Shown piece after piece: positions 36,783-49,421 of a DNA stretch of 64,000 bases (position 1 is its first letter; each line of letters starts with the position of its first letter). The notes under the pieces are model-generated. The model was given only the letters and a program-made list of their open reading frames with translations. It searched no databases and was not told where the DNA came from. The stretch is from contig CM033116.1 of assembly GCA_019321725.1 (NCBI GenBank), positions 17,551,420-17,615,419 on the forward strand. The letters run 5' to 3'. Source of the stretch: Paulownia fortunei. Its lineage: Eukaryota; Streptophyta; Magnoliopsida; Lamiales; Paulowniaceae. The translations under genes were made by a program, and so were the position numbers.

Positions 36783-38492
36783 TATCTTTTCTTTCTTTCT
36801 GTATTTTTTAGCGATCCACTATTACCATCCTCACAAGCATGGCTAACAAGGACACCCCTGTATTTTTCTTCACCCTCTACAAAAACCAAAATTTTATGAA
36901 AGGACCACATTCAACTTCTCGAGCAATGGCTTTGGTGGAATGAGTGTGATTTGGGTCAAAATTAATATACTTAGTTGAGGTCGGATTGATATCAAGTTAA
37001 GCTACTTTGAGTTCGAAAAGATTTGAGACAAAAACACACCTTAGGTTAGTTGGAATGACCTCCAATTAAAAAATTTTTGATACTTAAATCAGTTCAAATC
37101 AAGAGATTTTAAGAATTGATAAGCGAAATGAACATAAATATAAAAAGTTACCGTATGACAATTGAACATTAGGTATTTACACATAAACCGTAAAAATTAA
37201 GGTCCAAATGTTATAATTTCACTAACTCTCTCATCCTATCAGTCCATTTCATCAATGATTGTAAGCTCAAATTGACTGTTGGGGCCGGCTCCGAATAAAA
37301 AAATATGAATCTATGGACATTTGAAATATTTTGGTGATATTTTAGGGGAGTAGTTGTAATTTAAAAACATTATGCATCATAAACTAGCCAAAGCCAATGG
37401 ACACAAGGGATAATAAAATACCCATGTGTTTTTGAAAAATAAAGCATATAGTATAATTGTCTTTAGGTATAATTATTGAAATAGTTTCCTAGTTTTATCT
37501 CTTAATTTATATCAATTTCTTTAATATTTGTTGTGGTCTTACATATAACACCAGTCATCTGTCTCTGTAGTCAAAAGTCAACATTGGCAAAAATTTTTAA
37601 AGATAATCCGATTTACCTTCGGCGTCAATGTTTGGTGAAGTTGGTGAGTTTTAAACCCCAAGGTTTGTCTAAAGTTGGAACAGCCTCTCCTGAAATTTAA
37701 TCATATGTACACAAATCCCCCTTAAATTTGTATAATTTACACTAACTCCCCCCTGAGATTTAGCTATTTTAAATCATCATAATTTTTTTGAAATTTGCGT
37801 TTTACAATATAATAAGCATATTTTGAATTAATTGTTAAAAAAAATACCAGTACTAGAAATGAGTTACACACATTTCCTATATTTATTTTTTATATCACAT
37901 TTTCTTACATTTTTTAAATATCCGCTACAACAAAAAAGAAAATTACTGAGAAAGTTATCACTAATTATATATTAAAATATTAATAAATATTATAATAATG
38001 ATATTACAAGCTTAATAGTATCAAGAATTGTGTTTAAATTGTTACTACTTGATGGACATAATTTAATCTCAATCCAATTCTACGTTCAAGCTCAAGACTC
38101 AAGTCTTGTAAGAGGCTCAAATGGACTAGAGATATCAAATACTTGCCAGATAAGATAATCAGACCCACGAGACCTATATTATATCAAAAGTCCATGGAGT
38201 TCATATCCCAAAATAAACAAATATAAATAATCCCTCTCCCCACACTTATAAGATACGCATTTTGATTCTTCATTTTGAGTTAGTAGTTATTCTCTTGTAT
38301 ATTTACTAACTTAAAAATTGAAAGTGTTTCCCTAAAATAATTTCATGAGCCTCCTAACCGTCTATTCGTACTGTAGACAGAGAACGTAATTTCAAAAACA
38401 ACGAATCAATGGACATATAGTGAAGCGTAATTGATACACCTTAAGACCCTAAAAGTAACCCACATTACTACTAATAATTACTACACATCTAG
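36783..38492. other. Intergenic region, no gene seen
   Basis: AT-rich with no coding signal. A phrase around 37680-37800 (runs of CCCCCTTAAATTTG and CTCCCCCCTGAGATTTAG) resembles a common dispersed plant repeat. A second degenerate CTACAACAAAAAAGAAAA start lies near 37924. Confidence 0.4.
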
Positions 38493-38716
38493 AGTGGCAA
38501 CAAAAAATTATTGTCATAAGTCATTAGTTATAATATTTTTATTATGACTATATATATATTATTAAATTTATTAATATATATATAAAATACGATATTATTA
38601 CTATTATTGTGACAACAAAAATTGTCACATAGTATATATTCTCAGTGACAAAATAAAAATTATTATTATTTAATTATTCGAAAAATATTCACATTACCAT
38701 TTGACTTCTTGCCACT
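38493..38716. mobile_element. Short MITE-like element with AGTGGCAA / TTGCCACT ends
   Basis: An 8-bp perfect inverted terminal repeat (38493-38500 and 38709-38716) bounds 224 bp with no ORF. The right end (GACTTCTTGCCACTAA) is close to the right end of the element near 36769, so the two may be related. Confidence 0.5.
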
Positions 38717-40911
38717 AAAATAGTTGATGCATATGTTGTTGGAGGGCATGGCTCCATTATTAACATGATTGCATTGTGCATTGTATGAAGCCACAAACTT
38801 TAGATGAAATTCAATCAAATTTCAATGATTTTCCACTTTTTTCCTGCTTGAGGTCCCATTGCGCATAAACTTAACACAATAATACACATATATATGTGTG
38901 GAAGATGAGTGAAGTGAATATTAGTGCTTCAAATTATTGGTCAGCTTAATATTTTACTAATTATTACTTCTTTTGAATTTACATTTAAATATTTAGTTGA
39001 CTACAGTAATATATATATATATATATATATATTCTTTTGAATAATTTACTGTTATTGATGCTTCATTTTTTATATTTTAAGTTTTTCCAAATCATACTAT
39101 TTGTAAGTATTTGATATTAAGAGATTTTAGAAATGAAACAAGTAATTTTGCATATATACAAAAATGATCACGAAGAATGGTTAGTAACATAACATAAGTT
39201 GGATATTCAATTTTGAACCAAGTTGTACTTTTCTAAGAATTGTTTTTTTGATTTATTTGATTATATAAGACTATCAACTTTTCTATATGCTAAAATCTTT
39301 AAAATTGATAATATTAGGAATATTTAGTTATTTTTATGATAATCACTGTATTTATTTGAATTTATTAAACTGATATAAACGTAATTTTAATAATAAAGAA
39401 AATAATGTGATAAAAAAATGTTGGATAGAAAAAGAGGAAAAAAATGTGAGATTGTAGAGATGTGAGAGAAGTAAAACTACCATGAAATGAGAGAGAGAGA
39501 GAGAGAGAGAGGTATGAGGCTAATTGGGTAATTTCACTGAAGGGTATAGCAATTATTTTTTCTAAGCCCCTTCCACTTCATAAAGAGTATGACGTTAATT
39601 AGAATTATTTATGTCTCCAATATTTTATTTTGCCTATTTACAAATAAAAAATAAAGATATTTACCAAAAAAATGATCGGTACCCTTGGAGAACATTGTCC
39701 ATGCACCAAGAAGACATTCTTACTATCAATGAAATTTTCATGACTTCTTTTTCGAATAATATGAAGAGAATTGTTTTCTCAAAATATTTTCCGTCTAATT
39801 GCCTTATAATATTTCTAAATCTTGGATTTTGTGAGAGAAAAGAAAAAATATCAATAAATAAAATACAAAATACTATCATTGAAACAATGAAAATGCTTTT
39901 ATTTTTATTTTTCTCACAAAAATCTAAAGACCAAATATAACCTTAAAATATACAGAAGAAAATAGATCTTCATCTCAATGAAGAAAAATCATTTCCACTA
40001 CAAAGACATAGTAAGGGACTTAAAAAATAAAATAAAACACTAGTTTGAGGTCATTTTACAGCAAAAACGCGTCCAACCCACCAATGGTCATTAAATTATA
40101 AATATGACTACTCACAATTCCATTATCGATTGAATCGGATTGAATTAAATCAAAATAAAAAAAATAATTTGATTTTTAATTGTTTATTTTTAAATTTTTT
40201 TATTTAATTTTTAATTTTTAATTTCGATTAATCAAACCGAACGAAACTGAAAATTGAATTACTATTTTTATGTATTTAAATATATAAATTTTATATTATT
40301 TTTATATATGTTATTTATTCTTATACTATTTTTTTATATTTTTCTCACCCAAATTAAAAATAAAATAAAAAATATATTTCTAACTCTATTATTTAATATT
40401 TTATCTATTTTTTTCTATAATTCAGTTAATCGAAAAATCAAACAAAAAAATAAAAAAAAAGTTCCATTATAGTCAAACCAAATTAATTAATTCAGTTTAA
40501 TTTTTAATTTAAATTTTTAATCAATCAAAATTTAGATTCGTTTTGACCGAACGAGCACCCCACCAATTACAAATGATGATTTTCACCACTTATGACTCCT
40601 CAATCCAATAATATTGAATAAATCAAATATGATACATTTAATTTATAAAAAAATTCAAGTAAATATTGAAGCATATCAAGTGGAGAACTCATGTACTGAC
40701 AAATACATTGGCCTCATCCATAAAATAATCGACTAACCTTTGAATTCTCTCACTTTGACGTGTTCTTTTTATCTATCCAAAACCACCACGTTTAAGTTTG
40801 GTGGGGACTTAATTAATTACGTGCACAAATAAAATTGATTGAGAAAATGAAATGTTTGCCTCAGAATTCATATACATAATATTTGGTCAATTATTGCAAA
40901 CATAAATGAAT
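38717..40911. other. Intergenic region with simple repeats
   Basis: Contains a (AT)n run near 39008-39032 and a (GA)n run at about 39489-39511. A T/A-rich stretch at about 40120-40565 carries GATTGAATCGGATTGAA on one side and ACCGAACGAGCACCCC on the other, typical of a common dispersed plant repeat. No gene is seen. Confidence 0.45.
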
Positions 40912-41865
40912 AAATAATTTTTCATCGTGTCAAAAGTCTCTATAAACAAAATCAATTAATTTCTTCATCTGTTAAATGTCACAGAGGGTGGCAGTCCATC
41001 GTTATCCATAAAAAAATGCAGCACTTTGTTTGGTTCCATTTTTTCGCATTTTCAGCTCGAAAATATGTTTATTTTGGTTATTTCTTGAAAATATTTTTTT
41101 CTAAAATACCATATTTTTAAAGTTTACATTCTATTGTACAATTATACTTTGAAAGCCACATCATATTTTCCAAAAGTCTAAATCCCAATTTTACAGACTA
41201 GGTTCCATTTTCTAAAATTACCTTTTTTTTATTTTTTATTTGATAATAAGTAAACGTAACATGTTTTCTCCAAATATACCTGTTAATTCAATTAATTAAA
41301 ATTTACAACTCACTAATTTAGATATATTTTCATTTTTATATCTTAGAGAGGGAACATTTTTTAGATATTTTGACAAAATCAAAATAATATGGGACTTCTT
41401 GAAGTTTGAATTTCCATGATTAATACATGGGATTGGAGTGGAAATCGAATAAACATTCCTAAATTCATTTTCATTCATATAATTGGTATAATTTGGAGAT
41501 ATAAATATTCATTTTCATAGAAATCCCCAATCTCGAAAATATGCATTAATCAATCTCTTCCTTCACATGTATTTAATTTTTTCAATCAATCAAGAATAAA
41601 ACTATATTTGTTTTTGATAAATTATCCTTCTATATATAACAAAAATATTGAATAAATTCAAAATTTGACCCATCAAGATTTTTACAAATTTGAAATTCCT
41701 ATATGAGAAAATAATGTTATAAATAAAACAAATTAATTATATTTTAATTATTAAAAAATTAAAATATATTTATTGCTTTTACATTATTAGTATAAACTAC
41801 TAATTAATTTTATATTATTATTATAAAAGTATCATATATATATTTCAGTATATATGTAACATGCA

Positions 41866-41900
<35 letters not shown>

Positions 41901-43493
41901 GTGTGTGTGTGTAATATTTTAATAGGTCGTATTCAGTTCCTATCCAACTTTAAAAAAATTTAAAATTTAAGACTTGCTTCAAGACCTCTTTGTCATCTTT
42001 TGTATTTTTAAAAAAAAAATATTAAGTGTAAAGTTATCTATATTCTATATATATATATATATATATGCATATATACTGTTTAACATCCACCAAAATAATA
42101 ATAACAGACTCATTGATGGACAATATATTGAATATATATTTCATAAAATTTCTACTAAAAGGTATTTTAATTTTTAAAACTATTTTATTACATTTTTATC
42201 ACTCATTTCTAATTAGCAAACATGAAATTGAAATCAAACAAAAAATGACGATTCCATTTATTTCTTATTCCTTAAACATATCAATTATGGAAATTGGCAT
42301 ACACATATCATTATATTTATGTTACCATTCCATTCTTAAATTCATTATATTCCTATCTAATTTCATTCCTTCGTATCAATCACTAAATTTTCTTAGGTGG
42401 ACTTCTTGCTTTTATATGCTATGTTATTTTTATAGTTCATTCGACATCCAGCGTTTACATTGGAGGAAAATTAAAATTGACTTTTCCCTAATATTTTTTT
42501 AGGGATATATTTTTCCTGCAAAACCGATCCAACAAATTCTATAGGAAAATAATTCCATGGAAAATCCTTATGATAGATCTCTAATTTTAATGGAAGAAAT
42601 ATTATGAATTTTTTTTTCTCGCTCCGAATAATACAACTTTGTATTTTATTCAAAACTTTTTATTTTCCTCTTTAAAATCATTAATCCAAAAATAACCTTG
42701 CCAATAAAAATTAAATGTGGGCTCCTTAGAGATGGTTTGCAAGAAGTTAGCATAAATTAGTTTTAGTTTCTTGAAGTTTTTGCTTCATACTGGGTGGTAC
42801 TCATTTTCTTTATTTTTATTCAGATTACTTTTTTATTTATAAAAAAAAAATTGAATAGTTCAATATATTTTCTTTTATTTTGAGTTATAGTTGAAGGCAA
42901 ACCAATTAACAGTAACATGTTTCTGATGCTAGTAAAGATGCCCAACCCAACCCTATTAACATAACCATTCTGGGGGGTAATTCCAATTTCAAAATTTTCA
43001 TTAAATATTAAAGCTAAAATGCCAGTCATTCAACTTTATTTTACTATGAAGCAAAAGATTCTCAAAGAAAATTATTATAGACTGTTTTTGAACCACAGAT
43101 TTTAATGAGGAAAAGGAAGAAACAAAAAAAAAAAACATATAACAAGAGACTAAGTTCCATATTATTTACCTTTTAAATATCAATTTTAGATGTTAAATGT
43201 TTTCAGCATAATGGAATTTCATGTTTGAGCACACAGAAAATAATTACCTTCCATAATTGAACTTTTAAACATATTCATTTTCCTTCAAAACTAAGCAAAG
43301 AAAGAAAAAATATTTTCACAATTCCAAGCCATAACCTTGGCTTGAAGACCCCCTCCCCACCTTCACCCCAACCACCACCACAAAGTAAAAAATAAAATAA
43401 AATAAAATAAAAGAGAGAGAAAACACAACCCACCCCACCCCCAAATCCCCAATTGTTTCAGAAAGATTAATTTACATTCAAACACCAAATTAA
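40912..43493. repeat. Tandem duplication, copy 1 (gene-flanking segment)
   Basis: This ~2.6-kb segment aligns with 43496-45503. Matching landmarks in the same order are CGTGTCAAAAGTCTCTATAA (40934 / 43507), GGCAGTCCATC, GGATATATTTTTCCTGCAAAA, GATGCCCAACC with ACCATTCTGGGGG, and TTTCAGAAAGATTAATTTAC with ACATTCAAACACCAAAT (43456 / 45466). It is longer than copy 2 because of extra AT-rich sequence at about 41480-42380, including a (AT)n(GT)n run near 41870-41913. Confidence 0.82.
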
Positions 43494-43495
43494 TA

Positions 43496-45503
43496 AATAA
43501 TTTCTTCGTGTCAAAAGTCTCTATAAACAAATCAATTAATCTCTTTATCTTTTAAATGTCACAAAGAGTGGCAGTCCATCTTTATCCATACAAAATGTGC
43601 CCCTATGTTTGGTTTTATTTTTTAAAATTATTTTTGCATTTTCATCTCGAAAGTATGTTTATTTTGGTCATTTCTTAAAAATATATTTTTCTAAATGACC
43701 ATATTTTTAAAGTTTACATTCTATTATACAATTTTAATGCGAAAGCCACAGCATATTTTTCAAAAAGTCTAAATCCGATTTTTACAAACTAGGTTCCATT
43801 TTCTAAAATTACTTTTTTATTTTTTACATTTGATAACCAGCTCAAACTTTACAATTCACAAATTCATATATATTTCATTTTCATATCTTCCAGAGGGAAT
43901 CTTTTCTAAATATTTTGACAAAATCAAATTAAAGGAATCCAAGGATAAACTATATTATTATCAAAATTCTCATTCTCAAAGTTTGATTTTTTTTTTTTTA
44001 TTTTCTTAAATCAACTTCTTGCTTTTATACGTTTTGTTATTTTTATAGTAATTCGCTTCTTCTTTTTTTTTCTCCCCGCTTTTATTCATCACTAATATTA
44101 AAAACCAAAGCTGCGGACAATATTTATGCATTGAGTTCTTGTATTTTTATTTTATTATTATTGTTAATATTATTCGGTATCCATCGTTTAGATTGCAGGA
44201 ATATTAAAATTGACTTTCCCAATTTTCAAGGGATATATTTTTCCTGCAAAACTGCCAACAAATTCTATAGGAAAATATTTCCCTGGAAATCCTTATGATA
44301 GATCCTTAATTTTAATGAGAAAAATATTACGTATTTTTTTTTTTCTGGCTCCAAATAATACAAGTTTGTATTTTACTTATTTATTTTTTATTTTCCTCAC
44401 TAAAATCATTAATCCAAATAAAACCTTACCAGTAAAAATTATATTACCATAAATTAGTTTTAGTTCTTGAAGTTTTCGGTTCATAATAAATTAATAATGG
44501 CTGATACTCATTTTCTTTACTTGTAATCAGATTATTTTTTTAACTCAGAAAAATTGAATAGTATAAGTGGGAACAAAACCTACTCAATCAAATAAATTTT
44601 CTTTTATTTTGAGTTATGGTTGAAGTTAAACCAATTAACAATAATATGTTCTGATGCTAGCAGAGATGCCCAACCATATTAACGTAACCATTCTGGGGGC
44701 TAATTGCTCTATTCCTTTCTGTTTTGATTAATTATTATAGCTAAAATGCCAGTCATTCAACTTGATTTACTATGAAGCAAAAGATTCACAAAGAGAATTT
44801 CTATAGACTATTTTTGAACCATAATTTTTAACAACGAAAAGGGGAAAAAAAAAACCTTATAACAAGTGACTAAGTTGTTTAAATGTTTTAAGCATAATGG
44901 AATATCATATTGAATACAAACAGATGGATAAATAAATAATTACCTTTCATAATTAAACTTCTAATTTCCTTCAAAACTAAGCAGAGAAAGAAAAAATATT
45001 CTCTCTATTCCAAACCATAACCTTGACTGAAGCACCCTCCCCACCATCACAACAAAAAAAAAAAAACACGAGAACACCTCCCCCAACCCCAATTCTCAAA
45101 TCATTTTACAATGGATTGAATGCAACGCAACTATTCATAACCATTAGATAATAGTGATAGACTGGATATTTTTCGCCATCCATCCCGCCATAACTAAATG
45201 GTCGTCCTAGATGGATTGGGATCCCACAATGGTCTTGGATGGAATCAGGAGTATTATACCTGGGGCACTCAAGAATTTCACCAAATTCCCCAACCTCCAA
45301 AACTCCATAAAATAATATAAAATAATTAGAAAAGAGGTGAATATGAAATAAGAAAATTTTACCTGATGCATACTTCACCCTCAAAACAACAACTTGAATC
45401 TCATTCCTCCATGACAAGATGATAAGAAACCTCAACAATTGAGAACTTTGTTTCTTTAACTAAGGTTTCAGAAAGATTAATTTACATTCAAACACCAAAT
45501 TTC
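43496..45503. repeat. Tandem duplication, copy 2 (adjoins the nucleotidyltransferase gene)
   Basis: Second copy of the segment at 40912-43493. Its right end, carrying the TTTCAGAAAGATTAATTTAC words, lies about 340 bp downstream of the nucleotidyltransferase stop codon. It may include the distal 3' UTR, so the 3' flank appears to have been duplicated outward. Copy 2 contains a 370-bp stretch (45095-45464) with no counterpart in copy 1. Confidence 0.82.
45106..45459 (-). other. Unidentified open reading frame, possible exon(s)
   Basis: A minus-strand frame stays open for 118 codons to a TAA near 45106, with no ATG at its start. It encodes a non-repetitive peptide including EFGEILECPRYNTP, GIPIHLGRPFSYGGMDGEKY and a hydrophobic tail MVMNSCVAF. 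The 5' side begins after a CCTTAG that could be a splice acceptor, and a GCATCAG/GTAAAA site and an AG before TTTTGGAGG could define an internal intron. I do not recognise a family. It fills the 370-bp segment present only in duplication copy 2. It might be an alternative terminal exon of the nucleotidyltransferase gene, a gene fragment, or chance. Confidence 0.3.
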
Positions 45504-45844
45504 CAGTATCAGCAAGCGAAAACAGGAAATGAGAAGTTTGAGGTGTGAAGTTCACCATCAGCCTGCCATTAGTCCTCTACCAAGATGATTCTATTAGAAT
45601 TCCATAGCTCTATTATAATTAAATAGCTTGGGGGTAAATTCTAACAACTGAAGTCCGAATGCACTAAATGCTATTCTACCACTGTCTCGTTCTGCACAGG
45701 TCATGACAGGACGAAAAGGGTACTTGAGATTGGGAAACTAAAAAAAGCCATTACATCTACCTAAAAGTCCTGGAGTTTGTTAGCACCTAAATCCAAATGC
45801 CCTTTCACTCTTTTGTACAAGTTAACCATCCTTTCTAATGCATT

Positions 45845-48800
45845 TTATTGGCACAGAGGAGGAAACTCATCTTCATTCTTAAGGTGGATTGACTGCCCGG
45901 CAACCCTGAAAGCCCAAACCAAGTCGAGCTTCAGACATCATCTAATATGAAGCCTTAAGACTGATAAATATATATATGGCCTGAAGTCAGTGAGGCAGTG
46001 AAAGAAGTTGTCATACCTGTCTCGCATCATCACTGCTGGTGAACCCTGTGCTTTCAGTGAGGCACCCAGATTTGAGGCCTTAACATGAGCAGAGCCTGAT
46101 ATCACCTCTTCTCCGAGATTCCCAATAGATCCAAATTCGATTTGACATGATGCACTTAAACACCCATTGATTTGATTCCCACCTCCAACTGAACGAGGAA
46201 ATTGGCACCGTACATCCGATGTCCTCTTTCGTCCTTGATATCTTCTTCGCGCAGGTAGAACTTCATGACTACCATTTTCAAAAGAATTTGACTCGCCAGA
46301 AGGATATAAGCCATTAGTATGGCTATATCTATGATTGCCCAGTGCCTTATTCCTGCCCCTCCCATGTGAAGGCCTCTCCATGTGAAAAACATTCTGCAAG
46401 ACATGAAGGATAAAATCACCGCTGAATTATGGTAACGTAACAAACAAAACATGAGCGAGACAGAGAGCAAGATAGTGAGAAAAATACTACCATATGCGGA
46501 AAGTAAGTGCCAGTTCCTCGAGATCTCCGTTCCCCTTCAAAATGAAAAGCAGTAGCAAGAAACGCAGAATAAGCACCAGGGTACATTGTATGATCAGTGG
46601 ATATTGTATATGAATTCATTTGAGAGAATTTATTCTGCCTAAGTGGCATTGACTGACGAACAATATCCCATGGCTTTTTGTTTTGAATTCTAGAAGGTGA
46701 TGATGGAGGATTGCACACTACAGGTGCAGATAAAGCAAACCCATGGCATAATTGACCACGGAGCAAACTCCTAATATTACTGTCATAATCTCCAGTGAGG
46801 TCAGCCAAAGGATTGAAAGCTTCTGATTCCCCTCCTACGCTTGTTGAGTCTATTTCTCTAAAATCAAGAGACAGATTTTCCAAAACATTGGGTTTTGGAG
46901 TAGAACTAGAACCAGTTATGCAGACAGCCTCAGAATTGTCCATACACCATCGATATGTATTATTCATTTCCACACGTTTCTCTCTGTTTTCCAACCACAA
47001 ATTGAAGCCAAACTTCTCTGAATCACCTGCTAAATCAACTTGGTGAGCCTCTGAGCTTCCATTTTCAGCAGATGATTTTGAAGATAAGTAATGCGGTTTA
47101 TGGAAATGGTTCTCAGAAAGAGATGCACTGTAATTGCTGCTTGATATATAATCAGACGTGCCATTCCTCAAACTTGAATTAGATGTTGCAAAGTCATATT
47201 TGCCCCCAGTGATGCAGTGTTCTGAGACGAAAACCCCATCTGCAGAATAGCAAGCTTCAGATGCCATATCCGGGGAAACTTCTCCTATTGAGCATTTGTC
47301 TAGCTCAGTCCTGAACTCTAAACTAGGTGTCTGTTCCACATCAACACTATTGTTATCAAAGTCACTGACAGATGACTTTGGAAGCAAGTCATCCTCAGAA
47401 AACAATTCAACTGGGCATGATAAAGAGTCGGTCAACGACTCTTCATCACCAAATTCTAGGGCCAAACGTTGAATGCTACTTCTATATTGATGTTCATGCC
47501 TTGCACGGGTATTTGCGAAAAAATTGCAGATCTGATCAGCAACTTTATCCCTTGGTTGTAAAAGGACTTGACCAAGCTTGTGAGCCCCATACTTGAACGC
47601 ACTCCGTATGCGGTAGAAATTGCCTAGTAGAGAGCAAAATAAGGACTATTAACTTGAAACAAGAAATTATTATGGCTCAATACCATTACAAACACCATAT
47701 ATTCCAGGAACAATTTCACATACAATAGTGATTCCCCAAAAAAGAATTTGCAGAGATGACTAATGGAAATGAGTTTGTGAAAATATATTGTAAAGCATTC
47801 TATATTTAATCCACTGAGAGCCAGAGAAGATAAGGTGGAGAAGCCAGTCTAGCATCTTACGCAATGACAGTGCTGCATTATGTAGCTGAATCAATAAAAT
47901 CTCTAAAGCATCTATATCTGTCAATAAGGGTGAAAGCAAAGGTAGAAGTTTGAAAAGAATCTCTTTGAAATTTTCAACTATCATAGAAGGCATTTAGCAA
48001 TTTCAAATCCTAATTCACAAGGTAAATGCAAATTAGTGTTTTGTGAACTTCATTTTTCCCATTTAGCTTGAAAAAACGGAAAAAATGTTGGGCGAATGAC
48101 ATGATTTGAGTCTGGCCAACTAGAAGAGATATTACGCTCAAAAGAAGCTTCAAAAAAAGTCACAGATTGATCTCGCCCAGTAGATTATTGTAGTTCAACT
48201 TAATAATTCATACGATCACAGTGCAGAATGTCATTTGAACAGAGAGAATCAGTAATAATTTTCCTCACCTCTGTGTACACTGCGCCCAAGATTATTATTT
48301 TCCTTCAGTGGGTCAATTATATTAAGATGTTTTGTCTGAAATGCTTTTGGGTTTGCTTCAAGCTCCCTAGCAGGAACTGAAAACAATTCCATGCAGTTTT
48401 CCAAAAATTCTTCGCTAAGCAACGGATCATTCCACCCACTTTCAGGCATCTTCACTGCATGAAAATCAAAAAAAGAAAAACCATTCAGCAATCAGAAGGA
48501 TATTGCAAGCAACTTAAAGAATCTGAGAGTGTGTATACTGTCAGACAGAGGAGCAGAGAAAGTTGAAATGATATTAAAGTCAAACCAAAATTATATTACT
48601 AGAGAAAATTGCTCACCCACTATATCAGGTAGGGATGATTTACAAACTGGACCTTTCAAACTGATGCAAGAATTCTCCCAATCAAATTGACTGTAGTAAT
48701 CCAAAAATCTATAGAGTACCTACATAGAAAGAATAATAATAATAAACTGACAATGCATCCGTTTTGCATATAATCAGAGCGTCAATATAATTTAGTCACA

Positions 48801-49384
48801 GGTATTTACCGCTAAAGGGCCGCTTAGCGATGAATGGAAAAAATGGAATATGTACAGGACAAGTGTTTCCAGAGCATATGTAGAAATTAAACCATAGTGT
48901 GCACCAAGGATACGACTCTCATAATAGCACCAAGTTTTAACCAGGATAATGCTACGCTTAAAGAGATGATTTCTCCCAACAAGGCGATCTACCTGCATTA
49001 GTAAACAAGTCCATGAAAAAACAGGTTAAGCAACCACAAGTATGGCATGCAATTTCACAATTTATATTTAAAGACAAGAGATTGAAAATCCTAGGAGTGC
49101 AGCACGCAACAATATTCATCATAATGAGCAGTTTCAACAGAAAATAACAGAAGAAATTTACTATAGAGAGAAGGAACGCAATCAATCTTATCAAATTTTT
49201 TTTTCTTTTGTGAAATTCATTTCTTCATGTTATTAAACTGAGCAATGTGCAGATATCAATAAGAATATCTGAAATAAGCCTCCAGTTTGTCAACATCTCC
49301 ATTCCAAACAACCACATGAACCCAAATAGGGATTCAACATTCTCTAGTCACTATAGTGTCAGAGAAGGTAACATTATAGAACCC

Positions 49385-49421
<37 letters not shown>

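Noticed and set aside
42065..42502. Plus-strand ORF of 145 codons
   Set aside because: AT-biased composition, partly microsatellite, inside a duplicated non-coding segment whose other copy does not preserve it.
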